This document shows positions 1-6,710 of a stretch of 7,819 nt of DNA, piece by piece (the stretch's first letter is position 1; every line of letters starts with the position of its first letter). The DNA is from an uncultured Lysobacteraceae bacterium (GTDB lineage Bacteria > Pseudomonadota > Gammaproteobacteria > Xanthomonadales > Xanthomonadaceae): the NCBI GenBank assembly GCA_946886995.1, contig CAMPJU010000051.1, forward strand, positions 1-7,819, in the 5' to 3' direction. The position numbers and the translations under genes are program-made. A model generated the notes under the pieces. The model saw only the letters and a program-made list of their open reading frames with translations. It did no database searches and was not told the origin of the DNA.

Positions 1-2
1 CC

Positions 3-92
3 CCGACCCCCCGCGTCGCCGACCAGGCCCGCGCCGCCCCGGCCCCCCCCCCCCTGGTCGCCCCCCTGCCCCGGCCCGGCGGCGCCCGCTAA
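3..92 (+). CDS. Possible C-terminal tail of a convergent gene (partial, unknown function)
   Basis: An open plus-strand frame enters from the left edge and ends at TAA (90-92). It encodes about 29 residues, very rich in proline, alanine and arginine. I do not recognise it and no domain is visible. The support is compositional: of the seven A/T bases before the stop, six fall in the second codon position, one in the first and none in the third, as expected for a gene in this genome. This phase holds on both sides of a 12-C run (43-54), so the run length is compatible with an intact frame. If real, the gene converges on the metX-family gene, with about 100 bases between the two stop codons. The alternative is a minus-strand frame starting with ATG at 134-132 and also open to the edge, but it needs a TTA leucine codon and many GGG glycine codons, both unlikely here. 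The region is too short to decide. Confidence 0.35.
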   Translation, partial: PTPRVADQARAAPAPPPLVAPLPRPGGAR

Positions 93-150
93 TTCGCGCC
101 AATGGTCCTCGACGCGGGGGATCGGGGCGGGCATGGGTGGAAGTTTAGCG

Positions 151-186
151 CGGGGTGGCGATCCGCTGCCCCGGCGCCAAGGGCGC
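151..186. terminator. Weak hairpins between metX-family gene and left-edge gene
   Basis: Two GC-rich hairpins lie just past the metX-family stop codon. One is at 174-186, with a 5-bp stem and an AAG loop. The other is at 151-173, ten pairs with a 3-base loop when read on the plus strand, two of them G-U; on the minus-strand RNA these two become mismatches. Neither is followed by a proper run of U on either strand; the nearest minus-strand sequence after the larger hairpin is CGCTAAACTT. They sit where transcription from the ccm-metX unit would be expected to end. They could be terminators for one or both directions, but without a U tract this rests mainly on position. Confidence 0.2.
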
Positions 187-191
187 GGTCG

Positions 192-1307
192 TCAGAGCGC
201 GTCGAGGAAACCGCGGATGGCGGGGCCGAAACGGTCGATGTCGACCAGGAAGGCGTCGTGCCCCTGCGGGGAGGGCAACGGCAGGAAGCCGGCATCGATA
301 CCCCCGGCGCGCAATCCGTCGGCGATCTGCTCCTGCTGCTGCAACGGGAACAGGATGTCGGTCTCCACGCCGATCGCGAGGACCTTGTCTACCCGCAGCG
401 CGGCAAGGGCCGCGACGGTATCGCCGCCGTGGGCCTCGCCCAGGTCGAACCAGTCCATGGAGCGGCTCAGGTAGAGGTAACAGTTGGGGTCGAAGCTGCG
501 CACGAAGCGACGCGCATGGGCCTCCAGGTAACTCTCGACCTCGAACTCGAGGCCGAACGGATCCTCGTCGTCGCGGCGGTCCGAGTCCAGGCGCACGCGG
601 CCGAAGCGGCCGTCCCATTCCAGCGCGGAGCGATAGGTGATCACGCCGAGCTTGCGGGCCATGCGCATGCCGGACTCGGGATAGCGGACCTCGTCGTAAT
701 TCCCTTCGTTCCATGCGGGGTCGAGCCGGATCGCCTCGCGCTGCAGCGAGCGGATCGCGATCGAGAACGGCAACGCGCGCGCGGCGCCGGAGATGTTGAG
801 GTGGGTGCGCGCCAGGCCGGGGTGCCGCTGCAGGAAGGCGAGGGCCACCATGCCGCCCATCGAGTTGCCGACCACGCAGGCGAGGCGTTCGATGCCCAGC
901 GCGCCCACCACGTGCGCCGCGGCATCCGCGCCGTCCTCGATCGACAGCTCGGGGAACGACAGGCGCCGGGGTTCGCCGGTCGCGGGGTCGACGCTCGCCG
1001 GACCCGTCGATCCCTTGCAGCTGCCGAGCGAATTGACGCAGACCACGTGCCAGCGGTCGGTGTCGATCGGCCTGCCGGGACCGAGCATCGCCTCCCACCA
1101 TCCGGGTGCGGGGTTCGCGTCGTTCGCCGCGGCGTGCGCGTCCGGCGACAGCCCGGTCAGGATCAGCACCGAGTTGTCGCCGGCGGTGTTGCGCGTCCCC
1201 CACGTTTCGTAGGCGATGCGGCCGCCGTGCAGCACGCCGCCGCGCTTCATCGGGAACCGGTCCGGCAGGTCCACGTATCGCGTTGCGGGCGGGATGAATT
1301 CGGTCAT
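192..1307 (-). CDS. metX: MetX-family acyltransferase, probable L-serine O-succinyltransferase
   Basis: This 371-residue alpha/beta-hydrolase-fold enzyme belongs to the MetX (homoserine O-acyltransferase) family and is full length. The nucleophile elbow GNSMGG places the catalytic serine at residue 149. Asp317 (in VETDILFP) and His350 (in SPQGHDAFL) complete the triad. The motif NSLGSCKGSTGP (92-103) replaces the NxLGGCxGTTGP typical of homoserine acetyltransferases, and the whole protein closely resembles Xanthomonad members reassigned as serine O-succinyltransferases. These form O-succinylserine from serine and succinyl-CoA in the cytoplasm, as a cysteine precursor. The substrate is inferred from clade likeness; homoserine cannot be excluded. 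The start MTEFIPP matches my recollection of the family N-terminus. The ATG lies six bases after the ccmI stop with no clear Shine-Dalgarno sequence, so translation is probably coupled to ccmI and the gene cotranscribed with the ccm operon. Confidence 0.93.
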   Translation of the reverse strand: MTEFIPPATRYVDLPDRFPMKRGGVLHGGRIAYETWGTRNTAGDNSVLILTGLSPDAHAAANDANPAPGWWEAMLGPGRPIDTDRWHVVCVNSLGSCKGSTGPASVDPATGEPRRLSFPELSIEDGADAAAHVVGALGIERLACVVGNSMGGMVALAFLQRHPGLARTHLNISGAARALPFSIAIRSLQREAIRLDPAWNEGNYDEVRYPESGMRMARKLGVITYRSALEWDGRFGRVRLDSDRRDDEDPFGLEFEVESYLEAHARRFVRSFDPNCYLYLSRSMDWFDLGEAHGGDTVAALAALRVDKVLAIGVETDILFPLQQQEQIADGLRAGGIDAGFLPLPSPQGHDAFLVDIDRFGPAIRGFLDAL

Positions 1308-1313
1308 GCGGCG

Positions 1314-2330
1314 CTATTCGACCACACGGTCGAGGGTGACCGCGACCGGCGTGCCTGGCGTCGCCGCGACCGGTGCCGATGCAATGTCGCCTGGAGCGGC
1401 AGCGGCGTCGCCGCCCACCGAGATGCGGGCGAGGACTTCCACGTCGCCGGCTTGCGACAGGCGCAGGGTCGGCATCGGGCTGTCGCCGTCGTCGAGCGTC
1501 ACCCGCGCGGGGAAGCCTGCGGCGGGCAACCGTTCGACCGCGACCGGCATCGGTGAATCGCCGGACTGCCTCGCGATCACGTAGAGCGTCGCATCCGGCG
1601 GGACGCGTTCCGCCAAACCGGGCGCGAGGGAGATGGTGACGTCGATGCCGGCATCCCCGCCGGGCGAGGCCGGGGGCGGCAATGGCGCGAGGCCGGCTTC
1701 GGAACGTGCCAGGTCGACCTGCTCGCGCAGGCTCGCCACGGTCGACGGCGAAACGGCGTCGAGCAGCGGCTCCCAGGTGCGCGCCGCGGCAGCCGGGTCG
1801 CCGGCCTGGCGATGGGCGATGCCGCGGAACCACCGCGCGAACTGGTGGCCGGGCGCGAGCTCGAGCGCGTGGTCGAGCCAGGCCACGGCCTGGTCGTCGA
1901 GGAGGCGGTCGGGGTGCGCGAGCGCGCGCGCTTCGGCGGCCTCGACCAGGACGTCAGGATCGTCGGGGAGCAGGCTGGCAGCGCGTGCGAATGCCGCGGC
2001 CGAATCGCCGGCGCGGCCCTGCGTGCCGTAGGCCCGGCCCAGCAACCGCCAGCCTTCGGCCTGCTGAGGCGAGCGTTCCAGTTCCGCCTCCAGTTGCGAG
2101 ACCGCGTCTTCCATCGATGCGGGTGGCTGCGCGCCGCCGGCATCCAGCGCCGCCGGCGTGCCGACGAGCAGGTAGAGCAACCCGGCGCAGACGACGAAAC
2201 CGGTGCCGATGGCCGTCGCGTGCCCGCGATTCGCCCGCCATACCGGGCGCAGCACGACTGCGGCCGCGACCGTCGCGATCGACAGCGCCGCGACGACGAA
2301 GGCGATGGCCATGGCCGGTGTGTTCACCAT
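1314..2330 (-). CDS. ccmI: Cytochrome c maturation protein CcmI (CycH), TPR apocytochrome chaperone
   Basis: CcmI binds apocytochrome c in the periplasm and presents it to the CcmF-CcmH heme ligase. The 338-residue protein has two N-terminal hydrophobic segments (about 6-29 and 41-58) with an arginine-containing loop between them. A helical TPR-like region follows, with repeats near 92-125 and 147-192 (for example EGWRLLGRAYGTQGR). After a Pro-rich linker (about 215-228), a C-terminal periplasmic domain runs from about 229 to the end, with the family phrases VPPDATLYVIAR, MPVAVERLP and VEVLARIS. The start MVNTP is chosen because GGGAG lies five bases upstream; the next ATG (codon 7) has no such site. 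The start overlaps the ccmH stop as ATGGTGA. CcmI is a separate protein here, whereas in E. coli the equivalent domain is fused to CcmH. I am confident of the family; the TPR boundaries are approximate. Confidence 0.93.
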   Translation of the reverse strand: MVNTPAMAIAFVVAALSIATVAAAVVLRPVWRANRGHATAIGTGFVVCAGLLYLLVGTPAALDAGGAQPPASMEDAVSQLEAELERSPQQAEGWRLLGRAYGTQGRAGDSAAAFARAASLLPDDPDVLVEAAEARALAHPDRLLDDQAVAWLDHALELAPGHQFARWFRGIAHRQAGDPAAAARTWEPLLDAVSPSTVASLREQVDLARSEAGLAPLPPPASPGGDAGIDVTISLAPGLAERVPPDATLYVIARQSGDSPMPVAVERLPAAGFPARVTLDDGDSPMPTLRLSQAGDVEVLARISVGGDAAAAPGDIASAPVAATPGTPVAVTLDRVVE

Positions 2331-2794
2331 TCCTGCTCCCGATCCTCCGGGACATCCGCGCGCGCGCCGCGCGGTTTGCGCACGAGCCGGTACACGGCGA
2401 ACCCTCCGAGCAGCAGCACCACGCCCGGCCCGAACCAGAGCAGCCACGTCGACGGGCCCACGCGCGGGCGATACAGCACGAACTCGCCGTAGCGCGCCAC
2501 CAGGTGCGCCTTGATCGCCGCATCGTCGCGTCCCTGGCGCATCAGTGCCAGGACCTCCGCGCGCAACTCGTGCGCGATCAGTGCGTCGGAGTCGGCGAGC
2601 GACTGGTTCTGGCACATCACGCAGCGCAGCTCGGAGACGAGGCGCTGGAAGCGGCGTGCCTCGCCGGCGTCCTCGAACCGGAGCGGCGCCGCCCCGGCCT
2701 CGCCGGTCACCGGCGGAGCGGCCAGCGCCATGGAGGCGCAGACCACCGCGAGCACGAGGCAGAAGGCCGCCGAAAGCGTGGCGCGCCGGCTCAT
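2324..2794 (-). CDS. ccmH: Cytochrome c maturation protein CcmH, thiol-disulfide component of the heme ligase
   Basis: CcmH is a membrane-anchored periplasmic thiol oxidoreductase. With CcmG it reduces the CXXCH cysteines of apocytochrome c before heme attachment, and it forms the ligase with CcmF and CcmI. The 156-residue product has an N-terminal signal segment (about 8-26, cleavage plausible after ALAA). The helical-bundle domain carries the hallmark LRCVMCQNQSLADSDA (57-72) with the redox pair Cys58 and Cys61. The family phrase YGEFVLYRP (102-110) comes just before a transmembrane segment (about 114-136), followed by a short charged tail. The length fits the short CcmH form with a separate CcmI. 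ATG overlaps the ccmG stop as ATGA, and GGAG lies eight bases upstream. The stop overlaps the ccmI start, so translation of G, H and I is probably coupled. Confidence 0.96.
   Translation of the reverse strand: MSRRATLSAAFCLVLAVVCASMALAAPPVTGEAGAAPLRFEDAGEARRFQRLVSELRCVMCQNQSLADSDALIAHELRAEVLALMRQGRDDAAIKAHLVARYGEFVLYRPRVGPSTWLLWFGPGVVLLLGGFAVYRLVRKPRGARADVPEDREQEW
2336..2340 (-). promoter_or_regulatory. Ribosome binding site of ccmI, fixes its start
   Basis: GGGAG on the minus strand ends five bases before the ATG at 2330-2328. It supports the start MVNTP over the in-frame ATG six codons later (2312-2310), which has no purine-rich site upstream. The site lies inside the end of ccmH. Confidence 0.6.
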
Positions 2795-3351
2795 GGCGTG
2801 TGCTCCAGTGCCTCGATGGCGGGCAGCAGTCCTTCGTGCAGGACCTCGTCGTCCATCGCGCCGACGTGCTTCCAGCGCACGATGCCCGCGGCATCGACCA
2901 GGAACGTCTCCGGCGCACCGTAGATGCCCCAGTCGATGGCGGTGCGGCCTTCGCGATCGGCGATGACCAGCCAGTACGGATCGCCGAACTGGTCCAGCCA
3001 GCGCAGCGCATCGACCGGATCGTCGTTCCAGTTGTATCCGACCAGGCGGACGTCGCTGGACCCCGCGAAGCGGGCCAGCACCGGATGCTCGACCCGGCAT
3101 TCCGGGCACCAGCTGCCCCATACGTTGAGCACGAACGGCGCGCCGCGCAGGTCGTCGAGGGTGACGGTGCGCCCGGGGTCGTGCAGCGCCGGAAGCGCGA
3201 AATCGGGCGCGGGACGCCCGATCAGCGGCGATGGCAGGGCATCGCGATCGGGCTGGCGGCTCATCCAGACGCCGGCGGCAAGCAGTACCGCCAGCGCCGC
3301 GAACACGGCGAGGGGCAGCCAGCGCATGCGGTTGCGCGAGGGATCGTTCAT
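2791..3351 (-). CDS. ccmG: Thiol-disulfide oxidoreductase CcmG (DsbE), thioredoxin-like
   Basis: CcmG is a periplasmic, membrane-tethered thioredoxin-fold reductant. It takes electrons from DsbD-type proteins and keeps CcmH and apocytochrome cysteines reduced. The 186-residue protein has a short basic N-terminus, a membrane anchor (about 11-29), and then a thioredoxin domain from about 41. The active site is WCPEC (81-85), with Cys82 the nucleophile and Cys85 the resolving cysteine. The glutamate between them fits the acidic CcmG active-site environment, where E. coli has threonine. The cis-proline loop is GAPETFLVD (145-153), a CcmG signature; VGYNWND (104-110) sits where the family has its YKD-like loop. 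The ATG at 3351 overlaps the ccmF stop as ATGA and has AGGGAG six bases upstream. A second ATG at codon 9 lacks such a site. Confidence 0.96.
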   Translation of the reverse strand: MNDPSRNRMRWLPLAVFAALAVLLAAGVWMSRQPDRDALPSPLIGRPAPDFALPALHDPGRTVTLDDLRGAPFVLNVWGSWCPECRVEHPVLARFAGSSDVRLVGYNWNDDPVDALRWLDQFGDPYWLVIADREGRTAIDWGIYGAPETFLVDAAGIVRWKHVGAMDDEVLHEGLLPAIEALEHTP

Positions 3352-5273
3352 GCGCGACTCCCTGGCGTCCGGCGGAACCGGCGATCGGTCGCGGCCACCA
3401 GGCCGCCGAGCGCCATCAGCGCCGCGCCTGCCCAGATCCAGCGGACGAACGGCCGTACGTAGACGCGCACCGCCCACGCGTCGCTGCCGAGCGATTCGCC
3501 GAGGGCGACGTACACGTCCGCGCCGACCCCGGCATCGATCGCGGCTTCGGTCATGACCTGGCCGCCGGCTGCATATGCGCGCTTCTCCGGATGCATCTCG
3601 ACGGGCGGTCCGTCGCCCGCGGAGACCAGGACCGTGCCACGGTCGGCGAGGTAGTTCGGTCCCTCCACGCGCTCGACGCCGACGAAACGGAAGTGGCGTC
3701 CGTCGAGCTCGACCGACTCGCCGGGCGACATGGCGAGCTCGCGCTGCTGCAGTTGCGCATCGGTGAGCAGCGCACCGACGAGGAATACCGCGATGCCGCC
3801 GTGCCCCAGGCACATGCCGAGCATTTCCGCGGTGAACCGGACGCCCCCGGTCGCACGCAGGCGCGACCACGCGAAGCGCAGCGTGCCGAACGCGACCCAT
3901 GCCGCCGCTGCGATGCCGACGGCTGTCTTCCATGGAGACTGCGGCGCGAGGAAGAAGGCGAGCACGCCGGCCAGCGCGGCGGCGAGCAGCCACGGCGCCA
4001 GCATCGCCAGCGGGCGCGAGGGTTCCTCGCGCTGCCACCGGGTCAACGGCCCGAACGGCAGCAGCAGCACCAGCGGCGCCATCAGCACCACGAACAGCAG
4101 GCCGAAGTAGGGCGGGCCGACCGAGATCTTGCCCAGCCCCAGGGCGTCGGCGAGCAGCGGATACAGCGTACCGAGCAACACCATGGCGCATGCGGACGCC
4201 AGCAGGAGGTTGTTGGCCAGCAGCAACGTTTCGCGCGAGCTCCCCGCGAACGGGCGGGCCGCCGGCGAGGAGGGCGCGCGCAATGCGTACAGCAGTAGCG
4301 AACCACCGACGACGATGCCCAGGAACACGAGCACGAACAGGCCGCGCGTCGGATCGGCCGCGAAGGAATGCACGCTGGTCAGTACGCCCGAGCGCACGAG
4401 GAACGCGCCGAGCAGCGACAGCGAGAACGTCGCGATCGCGAGCAGCAGCGTCCAGCCGTGGAAGCTGCCCCGCTTCTCGGTCACCGCCTGCGAATGCAGC
4501 AGCGCCGCGCCGGCCAGCCACGGCATGAAGCTGGCGTTCTCCACCGGATCCCAGAACCACCAGCCGCCCCAGCCGAGTTCGTAATAGGCCCACCAGGATC
4601 CGAGCGCGATGCCGGCCGTCAGGAACGCCCAAGCGACATTGGTCCACGGCCGGGTCCAGCGCAGCCAGCGCGCGTCGAGGCGTCCGTCGAGCAGCGCCGC
4701 GACCGCGAACGCGAACGGCACCATGAACCCCACGTAGCCCAGGTACAGCATCGGGGGGTGGATGATCATCCCCGGGTCCTGCAGCAGTGGATTGAGGTCG
4801 CGACCCTCCGCGACGGCCGGCAGCAGCCGCAGGAACGGGTTGCTGGTGAACACGAGGAAGGCGAGGAAGCCGACCGCGACCAGGCCCATCACGCCGAGAA
4901 CGCGCGCCGACACGGTGTCGGGCAGGCCGCGGGAGAAGCGCGCCACCGCCGCGGTCCAGACGGCGACCACCAGTGTCCACAACAACAACGACCCTTCGTG
5001 CGCGCCCCAGACGGCCGTGAAGCGGTAGTGCATCGGCAACAGGGAGTTGGAGTTCTCGGCCACGTACTGCAGCGAGAAGTCCTGCGTCACGAAGCCCCAG
5101 GTGAGCACCGTGAAGGCGAAGGCCACCAGTCCCAGCTGGGCATACGCCGCGGGGCGTGCGACGGCCATCCATCCGTCGCGCCCACTGTGCGCGCCGGCAA
5201 GCGGCAGCGCCGCCTGCAACGCCGCCACGAGCAACGCCACCACCAGCGCGAGTTGGCCGAGTTCGGGCAGCAT
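3348..5273 (-). CDS. ccmF: Heme lyase subunit CcmF
   Basis: CcmF is the large polytopic membrane subunit of the System I cytochrome c synthetase. It takes heme from holo-CcmE and ligates it to apocytochrome brought by CcmH/CcmI. At 641 residues it is the usual length. The tryptophan-rich WWD motif is intact (WGGWWFWDPVEN, 235-246). Four histidines, H172 (in IHPPMLYLGY), H260, H302 (in TSVHSF) and H491 (in CLGHGG), sit within a residue of the E. coli heme-binding histidines 173, 261, 303 and 491. Many hydrophobic segments fill the protein, with a large periplasmic loop at about 505-608 and a final membrane segment near 610-628. The start MLPELGQ matches the family's MxPExG. The ATG is 21 bases after the ccmE stop with no strong ribosome binding site, directly beside a 12-base palindrome. 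The stop overlaps ccmG as ATGA. Confidence 0.97.
   Translation of the reverse strand: MLPELGQLALVVALLVAALQAALPLAGAHSGRDGWMAVARPAAYAQLGLVAFAFTVLTWGFVTQDFSLQYVAENSNSLLPMHYRFTAVWGAHEGSLLLWTLVVAVWTAAVARFSRGLPDTVSARVLGVMGLVAVGFLAFLVFTSNPFLRLLPAVAEGRDLNPLLQDPGMIIHPPMLYLGYVGFMVPFAFAVAALLDGRLDARWLRWTRPWTNVAWAFLTAGIALGSWWAYYELGWGGWWFWDPVENASFMPWLAGAALLHSQAVTEKRGSFHGWTLLLAIATFSLSLLGAFLVRSGVLTSVHSFAADPTRGLFVLVFLGIVVGGSLLLYALRAPSSPAARPFAGSSRETLLLANNLLLASACAMVLLGTLYPLLADALGLGKISVGPPYFGLLFVVLMAPLVLLLPFGPLTRWQREEPSRPLAMLAPWLLAAALAGVLAFFLAPQSPWKTAVGIAAAAWVAFGTLRFAWSRLRATGGVRFTAEMLGMCLGHGGIAVFLVGALLTDAQLQQRELAMSPGESVELDGRHFRFVGVERVEGPNYLADRGTVLVSAGDGPPVEMHPEKRAYAAGGQVMTEAAIDAGVGADVYVALGESLGSDAWAVRVYVRPFVRWIWAGAALMALGGLVAATDRRFRRTPGSRA
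3358..3362 (-). promoter_or_regulatory. Ribosome binding site of ccmG, fixes its start
   Basis: GGGAG (within AGGGAG) on the minus strand ends six bases before the ccmG ATG at 3351-3349. It supports that start over the in-frame ATG at 3327-3325. It lies inside the 3' end of ccmF. Confidence 0.6.
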
Positions 5274-5285
5274 CAGGCGCGCCTG
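5274..5285. repeat. 12-base perfect palindrome abutting the ccmF start codon
   Basis: CAGGCGCGCCTG is its own reverse complement and touches the ccmF ATG (5273-5271). It fills more than half of the 21-base ccmE-ccmF gap, one of only two real gaps inside the ccm block. It could be a DNA-binding half-site pair or a very small RNA hairpin over the ribosome landing area. In so GC-rich a genome, chance is also a fair explanation. Confidence 0.3.
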
Positions 5286-5294
5286 GGACCCACG

Positions 5295-5786
5295 CTAGCG
5301 GCTTTCCGCGGGCGGGGCGTCGGGTCGTGCGGCCTCGACATCGTGCCTGGCATGGGCCTCGCCCATCTTGTCGGCGACTTCGCGCGGCATGTAGTTCTCG
5401 TCGTGCTTCGCCAGCACTTCCTCGGCGACGAACACGCCGTCGCGCATCCGGCCGGTCGCGACCACGGCCTGGTTCTCGCGGAACAGGTCCGGGAGGATGC
5501 CGGTGTACGCCACGGGCATGCGCGCGTCGCCGTCGTCGACTTCGAACCGGGCTTCGAGCGAACCCGCGTCCCGGGCGAAGGAACCGCCGGCCACCATGCC
5601 GCCCAGCCGGAAGCGTGCCTGGCCCGATGCCACCTGCGTGCCGGCCTCGCCCGAATACACCTCGGACGGCGTGTAGAGATAGGTGACGTTGCGCTGGAGC
5701 GCGAGCGCCACGAGCGTCGTGGCGATCACGGCCGCGGCCACGATCGCCAGCACGAGCCACAGCCGTCGCCGGCGGGTCGGGTTCAT
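5295..5786 (-). CDS. ccmE: Periplasmic heme chaperone CcmE
   Basis: CcmE is a membrane-anchored periplasmic protein that receives heme from CcmC/CcmD, binds it covalently through a histidine, and after release by CcmAB delivers it to CcmF. The 163-residue protein begins with a basic N-terminus (RRRR at 5-8) and one transmembrane anchor (about 9-30). An OB-fold beta-barrel follows, with family phrases [10 protein letters not shown] (33-42), RLGGMV (60-65) and [11 protein letters not shown] (94-104). The heme-binding motif is [10 protein letters not shown] (125-134), giving His128 and Tyr132 of the HxxxY type. The C-terminal tail (about 143-163) is charged and Pro/Ala-rich, as is usual. GGAGG lies ten bases before the ATG, which overlaps the ccmD stop as ATGA. 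The TAG stop is followed by a 21-base gap before ccmF. Confidence 0.97.
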   Translation of the reverse strand: MNPTRRRRLWLVLAIVAAAVIATTLVALALQRNVTYLYTPSEVYSGEAGTQVASGQARFRLGGMVAGGSFARDAGSLEARFEVDDGDARMPVAYTGILPDLFRENQAVVATGRMRDGVFVAEEVLAKHDENYMPREVADKMGEAHARHDVEAARPDAPPAESR

Positions 5787-5947
5787 CGCGTCAGGTCCTC
5801 CGTTCGCGGTGCCGGTGCGACGCGCGACGCGCGCTCCCGGGCAGCGCGCAATTCACGTCGCACCTGCAGGCGCGGCACCACCAGGTCCCAGGCCAGCACG
5901 GCCAGGAACACGCCATAGGCGCCGGCGACGTAGCCCACGTAGCTCAT
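5783..5947 (-). CDS. ccmD: Heme exporter protein CcmD, small membrane subunit
   Basis: This 54-residue gene overlaps both neighbours by ATGA (5944-5947 with ccmC, 5783-5786 with ccmE) and is easily missed. CcmD is a single-pass membrane protein that joins the CcmABC complex and is needed for release of heme-loaded CcmE. The product has the expected layout: a short N-terminus ([12 protein letters not shown]), one hydrophobic helix (about 4-24), then a strongly basic cytoplasmic tail ([14 protein letters not shown], 29-42). The sequence is poorly conserved in the family, so the call rests on size, topology and position between ccmC and ccmE. A perfect GGAGG lies seven bases before the ATG. The upstream continuation of this frame inside ccmC is a shadow. 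Confidence 0.92.
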   Translation of the reverse strand: MSYVGYVAGAYGVFLAVLAWDLVVPRLQVRRELRAARERASRVAPAPRTEDLTR

Positions 5948-6693
5948 CGCGACGCCTCCGCCAGCTTGCGCACCCAGTCCTTGCCGGCTTCGCGCCGCAG
6001 GTTGTCGCCGCGAGCGCGCACCAGCAGCGACCCGGCGAACCAGAACTTGGTCGCCAGCACGAAGATCCACAGGGGGGCGACCATGCTCGGGTCGATGCTC
6101 GATTCGCCGAACACGCGGATCGTCTGGCCCTGGTGCAGCGAGTTCCACCAGACCACGGAATAACGGATGACCGGCAGCAGGGCGACGCCGACGATCGCCA
6201 GCAGGCCCGCGGCACGCGCGGCCGCGCGGCGGTCGTCGATCGCCTGGTACAGGCCGATCACGCCCAGGTACAGGAACAGCAGCACCAGCTCGGTCGTCAG
6301 CCGCGGGTCCCAGTCCCACCAGGTGCCCCACATCGGCTTGCCCCAGATCGAACCGGTGGCGAGGGTGATCACCGTGAACGCGGCACCGATCGGTGCGCAG
6401 GCCATCGCCAGGATCTCGCACAGCTTGATGCGCCAGACCATCGCGATCCCTGCGTAGAACGCCATCAGCCCGAACACGAACAGGCTCATCCACGCGGCGG
6501 GCACGTGGATGAAGAGGATCCGGAACGAGTCGCCCTGCTGGTAGTCGGCCGGCACGCCGAACAGCGCCAGCCAGCCGCCCCAGGCGACCAGCGCCAGCGC
6601 GACGGCGTGGCACCACGGTGACCAGCGCGCGGCGAAGCGGTCGAACGTGGGCGGCGAGCCGAGTTGGTGGAACCAGCGGAGGACAGGATTCAT
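5944..6693 (-). CDS. ccmC: Heme handling protein CcmC
   Basis: CcmC is a polytopic inner-membrane protein that binds heme at a periplasmic WWD domain and attaches it to CcmE. The 249-residue product (E. coli 245) has about six membrane segments. It carries the family phrase DYQQGDSFRILFIHVPAAW (50-68) with heme-ligand His63, the WWD motif MWGTWWDWDPRLT (121-133), and the second histidine His187 in WWNSLHQG (182-189), matching E. coli His60 and His184. I chose ATG at 6693 because MNPVLRWFHQLGSPP aligns with the family N-terminus. A GTG at 6732 would add 13 residues (MLPCAAREG...) but has no ribosome binding site and no family support. The 52-base gap after ccmB can form a strong hairpin. The stop overlaps ccmD as ATGA. 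Confidence 0.96.
   Translation of the reverse strand: MNPVLRWFHQLGSPPTFDRFAARWSPWCHAVALALVAWGGWLALFGVPADYQQGDSFRILFIHVPAAWMSLFVFGLMAFYAGIAMVWRIKLCEILAMACAPIGAAFTVITLATGSIWGKPMWGTWWDWDPRLTTELVLLFLYLGVIGLYQAIDDRRAAARAAGLLAIVGVALLPVIRYSVVWWNSLHQGQTIRVFGESSIDPSMVAPLWIFVLATKFWFAGSLLVRARGDNLRREAGKDWVRKLAEASR
5955..5959 (-). promoter_or_regulatory. Ribosome binding site of ccmD
   Basis: GGAGG on the minus strand, seven bases before the ccmD ATG at 5947-5945, is among the best Shine-Dalgarno matches in the window. It fixes the start of this small gene, which lies in a much longer open frame running back through ccmC. Confidence 0.65.
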
Positions 6694-6710
6694 GCGTTCG
6701 TGTGCGCCTT

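Noticed and set aside
1308..1313. Possible separate promoter or SAM/cysteine-responsive leader before the metX-family gene
   Set aside because: Only six bases separate it from ccmI, so no leader or riboswitch fits in the gap. A promoter inside ccmI cannot be ruled out, but I see no convincing -35/-10 pair.
102..1556. Long plus-strand open frame (484 codons) opposite metX and ccmI
   Set aside because: It is antisense to two clearly conserved genes and spans both. The sequence is Arg/Ala/Gly/His-rich low-complexity translation typical of GC-rich shadows, with no recognisable domain.
2791..5760. Single 989-codon minus-strand frame ending with CcmG, suggesting a giant fusion
   Set aside because: Only the last 186 codons match a protein (CcmG). 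The upstream part is the out-of-frame shadow of ccmF and ccmE, both of which have complete conserved sequences in their own frame.
4368..5918. Plus-strand open frame of 516 codons opposite ccmF, ccmE and ccmD
   Set aside because: It crosses three conserved gene boundaries on the other strand and reads as Gln/His/Arg-rich shadow protein. High third-position GC suppresses stop codons in this antisense frame.
5783..6616. 277-codon minus-strand frame ending with CcmD
   Set aside because: Everything before the last 54 codons overlaps ccmC in the wrong frame. A perfect GGAGG seven bases before the internal ATG marks the true short ccmD.
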